From contig JAEZLR010000030.1 of the NCBI GenBank assembly GCA_023415205.1, forward strand, positions 100,652 through 164,651: DNA of 64,000 bases, read 5' to 3'. The DNA is from Bacillota bacterium (lineage in GTDB: Bacteria > Bacillota > Clostridia > DSM-8532). A model generated the notes under the pieces. The model made no database searches, was not told where the DNA came from, and saw only the letters and a list, made by a program, of their open reading frames with translations. Positions 7,296 through 15,413 of the stretch are shown piece by piece. A program made the position numbers and the translations under genes. The first letter of the stretch is position 1; the number at the start of each line of letters is the position of its first letter.

Positions 7296-9077
7296 ATGAA
7301 TGAGATAATAAAAACAAATGACGTTTATTATGAATATAGGTCCAACGAAGAGGGAGGCAGCCCAGTCCGTGCAGTGAATGGGGTATCCCTTACAATTGAG
7401 CAGGGAGAGTTTGTGGTTATCCTTGGCCGTAACGGATCGGGCAAGTCAACCCTCGCCCGGCTTTTTAATGCGTTGCTGCTTCCTAAGGAAGGAACCATCT
7501 TTATTAACGGTAGGGCCACCCATGAGGAAGAACACCTTTGGGAGATCCGTAAGGGGTTGGGGCTGGTTCTTCAAAATCCCGACAATCAGATTGTCGCCAC
7601 TACAGTCGAAGAGGATGTTGCCTTTGGGCCTGAAAACCTGGGGGTTCCTCCAGAAGAAATCAGAAGCAGGGTGGACAATGTCCTTAAGCTGGTAGGTATG
7701 GAAAACTATGCGGGTCATTCTCCCCATATGCTGTCGGGGGGCCAGAAACAAAGAATTGCCATTGCTGGAATATTGGCGATGCAGCCCAAGTGCATTGTTC
7801 TGGATGAGTCCACCTCCATGCTGGATCCCTCAGGACGAAAAGAGGTGATGGAGGTTCTCCATTCCCTTAATAAGAAGAACAATATGACCATTGTGCTCAT
7901 TACCCATCATATGGATGAAGCGGTGGAAGCCCATCGGGTGATGGTCATGAGCCAGGGGAAATTGATTTTATCGGGTCAGCCCCATGAGATTTTTGAAAAG
8001 GTTCAAGCCATTAGAGAAGCAGGGTTGGATGTGCCTCAGGTGACTGCTCTGGCCTATCAGATGAAGCAAAGGGGAGTATCGTTAAAGACCTTACCCCTCA
8101 CCCGGCAGGAAATGGTTGAAGTATTAAAAGAAGCCTTCCAAAACAAAAGTCTTCATGCTCAGCATAAAAACATCCCATGGGATGGGGAGCTTTCTTCCAA
8201 GAGATCGCTTGAGGAAATCATAACACTGAAAGAGATCAATCATGTCTATATGCCGGGAACACCTTATGAGCAAAAGGCACTTAAACAGATAAATATGACC
8301 ATCTATAAAGGTGAGATTCTTGGGATTATCGGTCATACCGGCTCGGGTAAATCGACGCTGGTACAACACTTTAACGGTATTCTAAAGCCCAGCTCCGGAA
8401 CACTTTTGGTGGACGGGCAGGAGGCTTCAGGTAAGGCGCTTAAGGAGCTTCGCACAAAGGTGGGGCTTATATTTCAGTATCCAGAGCACCAGCTTTTTGA
8501 AGAGACGGTTTACAAGGACATCATCTTTGGCTTGACAAAGCTCAAGCTGGATCAGGAGGAAATCAAGAGGCGGGTTTTTCATGTCACAGAGCTTCTGGAC
8601 ATCTCTCCTGAGCTTCTATACAAATCGCCTTTTGAGCTCTCCGGAGGGCAAAAACGAAGAGTGGCCATAGCGGGTGTTCTGGTGATGGAGCCCAAGGTTT
8701 TGGTTTTGGATGAGCCTACGGCGGGTCTGGACCCCAAAGGGAGCCATGAGCTGTTTCAAATCCTCTCCAGACTCAACCGAGAGGAAGGGACAACCATTGT
8801 GCTCATCTCCCACAATATGGAGGAAATAGCTGCCCTTTGCCATCGGGTTGCTGTCATGAGCAAGGGAGAGCTTGTTCTATGTGATACCACAAGAAAGATC
8901 TTTTCCCTCTCCCAAGAGCTCAAGGGTTATGGGCTGGATGTTCCAAGGGTTACGGCTCTCTTTGAACTGCTCAATCAGGAGGGGATGGGGCTACCTTCCC
9001 CAGTTCTAACTGTCAAGGAGGCCACAGAGATTCTTTGCTGTGCTTTGGAAGGGAATGCCGGAGGTGAAGGAGCATGA
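7296..9077 (+). CDS. Fused ECF transporter ATPase, EcfA1-EcfA2 in one chain
   Basis: ATP-hydrolysing part of the energy-coupling factor module that powers vitamin uptake with EcfT and exchangeable S components. The 593-aa protein holds two complete ABC domains. Domain 1 (about 1-285) has Walker A GRNGSGKST, signature LSGGQKQR and Walker B with LDESTSMLDP, typical of EcfA1. Domain 2 (about 305-593) has GHTGSGKST, LSGGQKRR and LDEPTAGLDP, typical of EcfA2. In most Firmicutes these are two adjacent genes after rplQ; here there is no stop between them. The ribosome-binding site before ATG 7296 is weak. The stop overlaps the ecfT start. Confidence 0.93.
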   Translation: MNEIIKTNDVYYEYRSNEEGGSPVRAVNGVSLTIEQGEFVVILGRNGSGKSTLARLFNALLLPKEGTIFINGRATHEEEHLWEIRKGLGLVLQNPDNQIVATTVEEDVAFGPENLGVPPEEIRSRVDNVLKLVGMENYAGHSPHMLSGGQKQRIAIAGILAMQPKCIVLDESTSMLDPSGRKEVMEVLHSLNKKNNMTIVLITHHMDEAVEAHRVMVMSQGKLILSGQPHEIFEKVQAIREAGLDVPQVTALAYQMKQRGVSLKTLPLTRQEMVEVLKEAFQNKSLHAQHKNIPWDGELSSKRSLEEIITLKEINHVYMPGTPYEQKALKQINMTIYKGEILGIIGHTGSGKSTLVQHFNGILKPSSGTLLVDGQEASGKALKELRTKVGLIFQYPEHQLFEETVYKDIIFGLTKLKLDQEEIKRRVFHVTELLDISPELLYKSPFELSGGQKRRVAIAGVLVMEPKVLVLDEPTAGLDPKGSHELFQILSRLNREEGTTIVLISHNMEEIAALCHRVAVMSKGELVLCDTTRKIFSLSQELKGYGLDVPRVTALFELLNQEGMGLPSPVLTVKEATEILCCALEGNAGGEGA

Positions 9078-9871
9078 TTCAGAATATCACACTTGGTCAG
9101 TATATTCCCGGATCTTCGGTTCTCCATCGTATGGATCCACGGACCAAAATCCTTTGGACCATGATGCTGATGGTGGCGGTCTTTATGATCCAGTCCTTAC
9201 CCGAATATATCATGATGGGTTCCTTAACGGTTATTCTTTTAATGGTAAGCAGCGTTCCTGTCAAATTTGCTTTAAAGGGAATTAAGCCTCTCGCTCTGAT
9301 TCTTTTGATCACAGCCCTCCTCAATATTTTTTTTGTGGGAGGAACGCCCTTAGTTACCCTGGGGCCCGTAACGGTGACCTACGAGGGAATCATCTCTGCG
9401 ATTAAGCTCTTTTTCAGGCTGATTATGCTGGTTCTGACAGCCTCTCTTATGACGCTGACAACCACGCCAATGGCTATGACTGACGGCATAGAAAAGCTGT
9501 TGAAGCCTACGGAAAAAATCGGAGTTCCAGCCCATGAAATTGCCATGATGATGTCTATCGCCCTGAGGTTTATTCCCACCCTCATGGAGGAAACGGAGAG
9601 AATTATGAAGGCGCAAGCCTCCCGTGGGGCCGATTTTGATACGGGCAGTATTTTCTCCAGAGTCAAAAGCTTTATCCCTGTCCTGGTGCCGCTCTTTGTC
9701 AGTGCCTTCAAGCGTGCGGACGAACTGGCCGAGGCCATGGAATCCCGCTGTTACAGAGGCGGAAAGGGAAGAACACGGCTTAAATCCATCAGATATACAT
9801 CAGTGGATCTTACCACGACCCTTCTGGGGATAATGTTCCTGATCCTTTTGTTTGGAATCCGTCTTCTATGA
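9074..9871 (+). CDS. ecfT: ECF transporter transmembrane protein EcfT
   Basis: The membrane scaffold that links the ECF ATPases to substrate-binding S components. The 265-aa protein has five to six hydrophobic segments and two Ala-Arg-Gly-like coupling motifs: KAQASRGAD and AMESRCYRGG. The start ATGA overlaps the stop of the fused ATPase gene, so translation is coupled. No S component is encoded nearby, which fits a shared module serving S proteins encoded elsewhere. Confidence 0.94.
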   Translation: MIQNITLGQYIPGSSVLHRMDPRTKILWTMMLMVAVFMIQSLPEYIMMGSLTVILLMVSSVPVKFALKGIKPLALILLITALLNIFFVGGTPLVTLGPVTVTYEGIISAIKLFFRLIMLVLTASLMTLTTTPMAMTDGIEKLLKPTEKIGVPAHEIAMMMSIALRFIPTLMEETERIMKAQASRGADFDTGSIFSRVKSFIPVLVPLFVSAFKRADELAEAMESRCYRGGKGRTRLKSIRYTSVDLTTTLLGIMFLILLFGIRLL

Positions 9872-9940
9872 CCAAGGATAAATAACCTAAGAAAGTTGAT
9901 CCATGGGGAAGTCCAAAAAAGAGGATAAGGATGGAACGGG

Positions 9941-10876
9941 ATGATAGCGAAGGGCCCTTTCCTTTGGGATAATAAAAGATACCATAGCCTTGATTATGCC
10001 CTTAAACAGAGATTTGGGAAAAAAATTGCCAAGCTCTCTCTGGATGCCGGATTTACCTGTCCCACCCGGGATGGGACGAAAGGTGCAAGAGGATGCCTTT
10101 TTTGTTCCAGCAAGGGCTCGGGAGATTTTACTTTCCCAGGGGATATCACCCTGCAGATGGAGGCACAGGCGGGCCTATTGAGGCGAAAGTGGAAGGATTG
10201 CCTTTATATTGCCTATTTTCAGAGCTTCACCAATACCTATGGGCCCCTTGATAAGCTCAAAGCGCTTTTTGACGAGGCTTTGGCCTTCCCTGGGGTAGTG
10301 GGCCTGGCGGTGGCCACCCGGTGTGACTGCCTTGGGAAGGAGGTTCTTGAGCTTCTTGAGTCTTACAGCAAGAAAACCTTTCTCTGGGTGGAGTTAGGGC
10401 TGCAAACGGTATCTGATGAAACCGGCGAAGTCATCCGAAGGGGTTTTACCACCCAGGAATTTGATGAGTCCATTAAAGCCTTAGCCCAAAAAGGAATACC
10501 CTCGGTGGTTCATTTGATTGCCGGACTGCCGGGCGAGTGCAAAAAGGATTTTATTCGATCCGTTGGCCATGTGGCAGGTCTTCCGGTGTGGGGGGTCAAG
10601 CTCCAGATGCTTCATGTTCTTACCGATTCAGATCTCTTTGAAGCCTTCCAAAAGGAACCCTACCGCCTTTTTGATAGGGAGGAGTATATCGAGCTCATTT
10701 GTGATGCATTGGAGGTTCTGTCGCCTCTTCAAGTGGTCCACCGTTTGACCGGGGATGGGAAAAAGGAACAGGTTCATGCTCCTTTATGGACATTGAACAA
10801 AAGACTTGTGCTGACTGAAATCCATCAGGAGCTAGTAAGACGAAAGAGCTGGCAGGGAAAGTTCTATCAGGGTTAA
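9941..10876 (+). CDS. TIGR01212-family radical SAM protein (YhcC/YtqA-like)
   Basis: A 311-aa radical SAM enzyme. The family signature is seen early: WDNKRYHSLDYALKQRFGKK, then the cluster-binding region with Cys in GFTCPTRDG and GCLFCSS, a long-spaced radical SAM motif instead of plain CxxxCxxC. Later blocks GLQTVSDET, HLIAGLPGE and VKLQMLHVL fit the Elp3-like barrel. From memory, the B. subtilis relative YtqA is linked to tRNA wobble uridine modification; transfer of that role here is inference. No YtqB-like methyltransferase is next to it. It stands alone between ecfT and a small unknown gene. Confidence 0.87.
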   Translation: MIAKGPFLWDNKRYHSLDYALKQRFGKKIAKLSLDAGFTCPTRDGTKGARGCLFCSSKGSGDFTFPGDITLQMEAQAGLLRRKWKDCLYIAYFQSFTNTYGPLDKLKALFDEALAFPGVVGLAVATRCDCLGKEVLELLESYSKKTFLWVELGLQTVSDETGEVIRRGFTTQEFDESIKALAQKGIPSVVHLIAGLPGECKKDFIRSVGHVAGLPVWGVKLQMLHVLTDSDLFEAFQKEPYRLFDREEYIELICDALEVLSPLQVVHRLTGDGKKEQVHAPLWTLNKRLVLTEIHQELVRRKSWQGKFYQG

Positions 10877-10955
10877 GCTCTTGATTTTATTTACAAAGTG
10901 CCTTAAAATGCCGATAGAGCCTATTGTATAGATCTTGCACGAAGGAGGATGGCCC

Positions 10956-11210
10956 TTGGAAGTACAACTAAATGTGAAGGTTATCAAAGAGAAGAGCTTT
11001 GATCCGAATTTTATGGTCAAGGTTTCCTATGATGATGGAGAAACCTGTTTTAAGGATGAGGTGGTTTCGGTATCAAGAAAGCCCCCCAAGGTGCGATTTG
11101 TTTACTCGGAAACCATAGAGAAGGTTAAAGATAGGATCGACATCAAAAAGATTGAGTTGGAGATCTTGCGAGTCATTGTTGAGTCTCTTTTATCAGGAAA
11201 GCGTCTTTAG
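10956..11210 (+). CDS. Small protein of unknown function
   Basis: I do not recognise this 84-residue, fairly charged protein. TTG 10956 is preferred because GAAGGAGG (10941-10948) stands 7-8 nt upstream; a TTG at 10935 in the same frame would place that site inside the gene. The N-terminal half looks beta-rich (VQLNVKVIKEKSFD, FMVKVSYDDGE), and the C-terminal helix KIELEILRVIVESLL may dimerise. No signal peptide or membrane segment. It converges with the DUF421 gene 6 nt away. Confidence 0.65.
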   Translation: MEVQLNVKVIKEKSFDPNFMVKVSYDDGETCFKDEVVSVSRKPPKVRFVYSETIEKVKDRIDIKKIELEILRVIVESLLSGKRL

Positions 11211-11211
11211 T

Positions 11212-11242
11212 GTGAGTTATTCAAGATACTCACCTTTTTTTT
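11212..11242 (+). terminator. Weak intrinsic terminator after the small unknown gene
   Basis: GTGAGT (11212-11217) pairs with ACTCAC (11228-11233), followed by C and eight T (11235-11242). The stem is short, and it overlaps the 3' end of the convergent DUF421 gene. Confidence 0.45.
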
Positions 11243-11900
11243 GCACGGAAAGCACCTGCTTTTGGTTGACGGAGGCATAGAACACCTGGGTGTAGTCATT
11301 TACCCCAAATTCCCTTAGCTTGTCATCCAGCCATTCCCGTGGAATATTCAGCTTTTGGAGGGTTCTTCCTATAAGCTTGCCATCGATGATGACATCATGA
11401 TTAAAGGCCTCTGGAGGGGGCTCCTTGTTGAGATCCTCGGGAGTTAATGGTCTTTTGGTGCTTTTAAGGAGTACGCTCAGTTGACCATTGGTTTCCAGTA
11501 TACCGTATTCTACGTCATCGACGCTTTGAATGCTGTAAAATCTCAATTGTTCCAAAAGATCGTTGACGGTGTACATCTCTTTTCTCATATTCTTTTCAAG
11601 CATTTTTCCATGTCTCACAAGAAGCGTTGGCTTTCCACAGACAACCTCACGGATGCGTACCCCCTTGATGGATAAAAAAGAAATGGTAAGCTGACAGGCC
11701 ACAAGGACAATAATAGGAACCAGAGCATGGTGTATTTTTTTTTCATCCTCAGTCAGGGGAAGCGCGGCCAATTCGGAAATCATGACCGCAATGGCGAACT
11801 CAAAGGGCTGAAGCTGGCCGATCTGGCGCTTTCCCATCAGACGCATGGTGACAACCACCACAAGATACAAGAAAAAGGTGCGCAGTACAAGCTGAAACAT
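11217..11900 (-). CDS. DUF421 membrane protein (YetF/YrbG-like)
   Basis: A 227-aa protein with two to three N-terminal membrane helices (about 3-22, 32-50 and 60-78) and a soluble DUF421 domain. The family block MGKRQIGQLQPFEFAIAV sits between the first helices. The cytoplasmic part has LEKNMRKEMYTVNDLLEQLR, DVEYGILETNGQLSV and VIIDGKLI, typical of this family, which is common in spore formers. Exact function is unknown. It is convergent with the unknown gene before it and divergent from the small membrane protein gene after it. Confidence 0.87.
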   Translation of the reverse strand: MFQLVLRTFFLYLVVVVTMRLMGKRQIGQLQPFEFAIAVMISELAALPLTEDEKKIHHALVPIIVLVACQLTISFLSIKGVRIREVVCGKPTLLVRHGKMLEKNMRKEMYTVNDLLEQLRFYSIQSVDDVEYGILETNGQLSVLLKSTKRPLTPEDLNKEPPPEAFNHDVIIDGKLIGRTLQKLNIPREWLDDKLREFGVNDYTQVFYASVNQKQVLSVQKKGEYLE

Positions 11901-12048
11901 GAGTCCTCCGCAGAATCAGTGTTAATTAGGTTATAGTGTGGACTGATCCATAGAACTTCATACATCAGTGATTTGGGATCATGAAGGCCGTACTGTGCTA
12001 GTAAAATTATGGAAGAAGGAGTATGATAAAGGTAACGGAGGTGTAACC

Positions 12049-12336
12049 ATGAGAGCATTAAGGACCGTGGGCTTCATCTTCTTGAGCCTCATATTCATGC
12101 TGGGAGTATATATTGCCTATTTTCAAATCAATCCCGAGATTCGTGTGGGTGAGTACGTTCTTACTGGAGCCCATCAAGGAAGATACCCCATGAATGATTC
12201 TGTCATAGAGAGGGTCAGACAGGGTCTTCCGGTGATGGGGAAGGATCTGGAGATTGGGGATGCCGCACTCAAAGGTAATTACCTTAATCTGTACAAGGCT
12301 GTAACACTGAAGTATCTGGAAGAACCCCAGGATTAA
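12049..12336 (+). CDS. Small single-pass membrane protein of unknown function
   Basis: A 95-aa protein with one hydrophobic segment near the N-terminus (about 7-25: VGFIFLSLIFMLGVYIAYF), then a soluble region of about 65 residues, probably outside the cell. ATG 12049 is chosen because GGAGG (12037-12041) lies 7 nt before it; the frame is open further upstream without such a site. The sequence is not one I recognise. Its 3' end overlaps the convergent acetyltransferase gene by 4 nt. Confidence 0.6.
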   Translation: MRALRTVGFIFLSLIFMLGVYIAYFQINPEIRVGEYVLTGAHQGRYPMNDSVIERVRQGLPVMGKDLEIGDAALKGNYLNLYKAVTLKYLEEPQD

Positions 12337-12881
12337 GATTGATATAAAAGGCTGTTGAGAGAAGGGCATTCCTCTCTCAGTAGAGAATAAAGCTTCAGAT
12401 TGTGGTATTCCCCATTGTGAAAGGTGGCCTTCCGCATGGTGCCTTCATAGGTAAAGCCGCATTTTTCAGCCACCTTCTGGCTGGCCAGATTTTTCTCCAT
12501 GACATTGACCTGAATACGGTTGATAGGCCGGATGGAAAACATATAGGCACAGAACAGGAGTAGGGCCTCGGACATATAGCCCTTTCCCGAAAAGGTGGGA
12601 TGAAAGAGCTCGTAGCCTACCTCATAACCGGATTGATAATCCAGTCCCTTGAAATAAAGTATTTCTCCTACATACTCACCGCTTTTTGTGACAATGAGCA
12701 TGCGCCCTTCATCCAGCCCCCAGAACCCGTTTTCTTCATATTCCTTCAAAAACTCCTTGGCTGATTGGATGTTGAGATGCCAATAGGGGCCTTTAGAATT
12801 AACATCGGTAATAAGGTGATAAATCTCATTAAGCTCGTGAGGACCAATATTGCGTAAATCAATCCTTTTTCCTGATATCAT
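12333..12881 (-). CDS. GNAT-family N-acetyltransferase (RimJ/RimL-like)
   Basis: A 182-aa acetyl-CoA-dependent N-acetyltransferase. The order of conserved parts is that of RimJ/RimL-like enzymes: IDLRNIGPHELNEIY near the start, YEVGYELFHPTFSGKGYMSE for the beta4/acetyl-CoA loop, and RIQVNVMEKNLASQKVAEKC and GFTYEGTMRK near the end. Acceptor unknown. I place the start at ATG 12881, where GAAGGG lies 9 nt upstream, not at ATG 12902, which has no such site. It is divergent from the glucokinase gene. Confidence 0.85.
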   Translation of the reverse strand: MISGKRIDLRNIGPHELNEIYHLITDVNSKGPYWHLNIQSAKEFLKEYEENGFWGLDEGRMLIVTKSGEYVGEILYFKGLDYQSGYEVGYELFHPTFSGKGYMSEALLLFCAYMFSIRPINRIQVNVMEKNLASQKVAEKCGFTYEGTMRKATFHNGEYHNLKLYSLLREECPSLNSLLYQS

Positions 12882-12938
12882 AGGTGTATTCCCTTCGGAC
12901 ATTAATAGGTTACGGTAAAATAACGTCGGTGAGTTTTA

Positions 12939-12967
12939 TTGATTCCTTTTTCATTATAGCATATAAT
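12939..12967 (+). promoter_or_regulatory. Candidate sigma-A promoter of glucokinase
   Basis: TTGATT (12939-12944), exactly 17 bp, TATAAT (12962-12967). About 100 nt upstream of the glucokinase start codon. Confidence 0.6.
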
Positions 12968-13066
12968 CAAGTCTATATAATGACGCAACAGGTGTATTCA
13001 TAATAAATATAACCACACTTAAATGAGTAAAATAAATATCCTTTCACAATAAGGAGGAACCGATTC

Positions 13067-14017
13067 ATGTATTATGTCGGAATTGATCTTGGGGGCACTA
13101 ATATTGCTGCCGGAATTGTTGACGCTGAGGGAAGAATTATCAAAAAGGGAAGCGTCCCAACAGGCAGGGAAAGATCATCCCTTGATATTATTAAGGATAT
13201 GTGCGACCTTGTGTTATCGCTGATGAAGGATTTAGGAATCACAGAAAAGGATCTCCATAGCATCGGTATAGGAAGTCCCGGAGCTCCTGATCGTAAAAAT
13301 GGAGTCATTCTCTATGCCAACAACCTCCCTTTCAGAAATGTACCTATGCGTGCTGAAATTCAGAAAATCATCAATGTTCCGGTTTATCTGGAAAATGACG
13401 CCAACTGCGCAGCCATTGCCGAAAGTGTGGCCGGTGCGGCCAAGGGCGCCGAATATGCTGTGATTATTACCATAGGAACAGGTATCGGCGGCGGTGTAAT
13501 TATCAATAATAAGCTTTATACAGGCTTTAATGGTGCTGCCGGTGAATTGGGCCATGTGGTGCTTATGTTGAGCGGGGAAGCCTGCTCCTGTGGCAGAAAG
13601 GGTTGTTGGGAGGCCTATTCTTCGGCCACCGCCCTTATTCGCCAAACCAAAAAGGCTGCTGTTGAGAATCCTCAATCCAAGATTATGGAGCTTTGTGGAG
13701 GAGATTTAAACAAGATTGATGCCAAGACAGCCTTCGACGCCGCCAGACTGGGTGATGAAACAGGTACCGCGGTGGTTGACCGCTATGTTGATTACCTGGC
13801 CGATGGCTTGGCCAATATGGTGAATATTTTCCAGCCCAACATCATCGCTATTGGTGGCGGTGTTTCCAAGGAAGGCGAAAATCTGCTGGCCCCCTTGAGA
13901 GAGAAAATGAAGGGGAGAACCTATTGTGCGCAGGGCCTTGAGCCGACCCAATTGGTGGTTGCCAAAATGGGGAACGACGCAGGCATCATAGGAGCGGCAC
14001 TGATCTCTAAGGCATAG
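13067..14017 (+). CDS. glcK: ROK-family glucokinase
   Basis: Phosphorylates glucose with ATP to glucose 6-phosphate. The 316-aa protein begins with the ATP-binding motif VGIDLGGTNIAAGIVD. It has the sugar-binding ENDANCAA and the ROK zinc motif with three Cys in ACSCGRKGCWEAY, and GTGIGGGVI for phosphate binding. It lacks an N-terminal helix-turn-helix, so it is an enzyme and not a ROK repressor. AAGGAGGA precedes ATG 13067, and a good promoter lies upstream. truA follows after 11 nt and may be cotranscribed. Confidence 0.92.
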   Translation: MYYVGIDLGGTNIAAGIVDAEGRIIKKGSVPTGRERSSLDIIKDMCDLVLSLMKDLGITEKDLHSIGIGSPGAPDRKNGVILYANNLPFRNVPMRAEIQKIINVPVYLENDANCAAIAESVAGAAKGAEYAVIITIGTGIGGGVIINNKLYTGFNGAAGELGHVVLMLSGEACSCGRKGCWEAYSSATALIRQTKKAAVENPQSKIMELCGGDLNKIDAKTAFDAARLGDETGTAVVDRYVDYLADGLANMVNIFQPNIIAIGGGVSKEGENLLAPLREKMKGRTYCAQGLEPTQLVVAKMGNDAGIIGAALISKA

Positions 14018-14028
14018 AAAAGGTTAAC

Positions 14029-14763
14029 ATGAGAACGATTAAGCTGACCATTGAATACGACGGCACGGGGTACCATGGGTGGCAATATCAGGACAACGCC
14101 CTCTCGGTTCAGGAGGTTCTTTCAAAGGCTCTTTTGAAGCTGACCGGTGAGGATATTATGCCCGAGGGTGCGGGACGGACGGATGCGGGGGTACATGCTT
14201 TAGGCCAGGTTGCCAGCTTTAGAACCCAATCCTCCATACCCGCTGAGAAATTTACGCCCGCCCTTAACACCTGCCTTCCCGAGGATATTTCCATTAAAGC
14301 CTCTGAAAAAGTTGAAGAGGATTTCCATGCACGTTTTTCAGCCAGGGGGAAACACTATCAGTATAGGATATTAAATACACCCCAACGATCCGCGCTCTGG
14401 TCTAAAAGAGCCTGGCATATCCGGGACAGGCTTGATGAAAAGGCCATGGAGGAGGCGGCCCGATATTTTTTAGGGACCCACAGCTTTGAGGCCTTCTGTG
14501 CGGCTGGGCATCATGTGAAAACCTTTGAGCGTACGATTTCTGTCTCCCAGTGGAAAAGGGAGGGGGATATGCTGATTTTTGATACCCAGGGCAATGGTTA
14601 CCTGTATAATATGGTTCGTATCATGGTCGGAACCATGGTGGACATTGGGAGGGGTCGCTTTTCCCCTGATATCGTCAAGAAGGCCATTGAAAGCGGGCAA
14701 CGGAACAGTATAGGGGTGACGGCACCCCCCTCGGGGCTCTACCTGATGGAGGTCTTTTATTAA
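14029..14763 (+). CDS. truA: tRNA pseudouridine(38-40) synthase TruA
   Basis: Makes pseudouridine at positions 38-40 of the tRNA anticodon arm. The 244-aa protein has the start IEYDGTGYHGWQYQ and the catalytic-aspartate motif GRTDAGVHALGQVASF, plus GNGYLYNMVRIMVGTMVDIG near the end. In many Firmicutes truA follows the ECF genes directly; here about 4 kb of other genes lie between them. A small unknown gene follows. Confidence 0.96.
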   Translation: MRTIKLTIEYDGTGYHGWQYQDNALSVQEVLSKALLKLTGEDIMPEGAGRTDAGVHALGQVASFRTQSSIPAEKFTPALNTCLPEDISIKASEKVEEDFHARFSARGKHYQYRILNTPQRSALWSKRAWHIRDRLDEKAMEEAARYFLGTHSFEAFCAAGHHVKTFERTISVSQWKREGDMLIFDTQGNGYLYNMVRIMVGTMVDIGRGRFSPDIVKKAIESGQRNSIGVTAPPSGLYLMEVFY

Positions 14764-14806
14764 TGGGATGGGGTCTAATAGATACAGAACGTTTTGAGGA
14801 AAGCCT

Positions 14807-15067
14807 ATGCGAATGATTGGTAAGCTCATTAAGGGCACTACGATTCTTGCTGAGAAGGTTTATGAAATAGGTGATAGTGAAGGGACCTATCAGGACAGGC
14901 TGGAAAAATGTCTGGTTGAATTATGCAGCCTTCTGGCTATAGAGGTTCCTCTTTGGCTCTCTAAGAATACGCGTGAATATGTCTCTTTCAGGAGAACCTC
15001 CTTCAATGCTGACCAGTTTTTTAATCCTGTTCTTTTTGAGCGATTTGAAATCAGGGTGGAAAGCTGA
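14807..15067 (+). CDS. Conserved-looking small protein, function unknown
   Basis: An 86-aa soluble protein. The most distinctive part is WLSKNTREYVSFRRTSFNAD followed by QFFNPVLFERFEIRVE. I have an uncertain memory of similar short proteins in Clostridia, with no known role. GAGGAAAG lies just before ATG 14807. Downstream there is no gene on this strand until rpoB. Confidence 0.65.
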   Translation: MRMIGKLIKGTTILAEKVYEIGDSEGTYQDRLEKCLVELCSLLAIEVPLWLSKNTREYVSFRRTSFNADQFFNPVLFERFEIRVES

Positions 15068-15081
15068 GAAAATTGATCTCA

Positions 15082-15202
15082 ATAAAAAACCCGATGTCAG
15101 TGTTGACATCAGGTTATGTCTATGTTAGAATTATTAACTGCATTATTATGTTTGCAAGTACTGTATTCATTTTCTACTTTGTGCATCTTTACCGTACTTT
15201 TC
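15082..15202 (-). ncRNA. Predicted short transcript (about 120 nt) opposite to rpoB direction
   Basis: On the minus strand an extended -10 element (TGC then TATAAT, plus-strand 15209-15214) sits 17 bp from TTGTAC (15232-15237). A TTGACA followed at 16 bp by TACAAA lies just upstream as a possible second promoter. About 90 nt after the predicted start, a 12-bp hairpin (15088-15115, one mismatch) is followed by six T on the minus strand: a standard intrinsic terminator. Nothing on this strand upstream explains it. The 346-bp gap between the small gene and rpoB otherwise has no clear feature. Confidence 0.5.
15109..15186 (-). CDS. Possible 25-residue peptide inside the short minus-strand transcript
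   Basis: ATG at 15186-15184 opens a 26-codon frame ending in TGA at 15111-15109, at the base of the terminator stem. The peptide begins MHKVENEYSTCKHNN and is rich in Asn, with one Cys. Only a weak GGTAAAG precedes the ATG, too close for a normal ribosome-binding site. It may be a real small ORF or a chance frame in an RNA. Confidence 0.25.
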   Translation of the reverse strand: MHKVENEYSTCKHNNAVNNSNIDIT

Positions 15203-15413
15203 GTTATGATTATAGCACATTTGTATGAATGGTACAATACATGTCAATAATCTTTAAGATGAAAAAATATAGATCGGGAGAATGATACCTTGGAGTTATT
15301 GCTTTTATTAAAAACCTGACTGGCTTGATTAAAACCAGAACGGATTTAAATTCCCCCCTCTATATTTTTATGTCTTTTACACCAAAATATGCAGTCCATA
15401 CGAGGTGATACGA

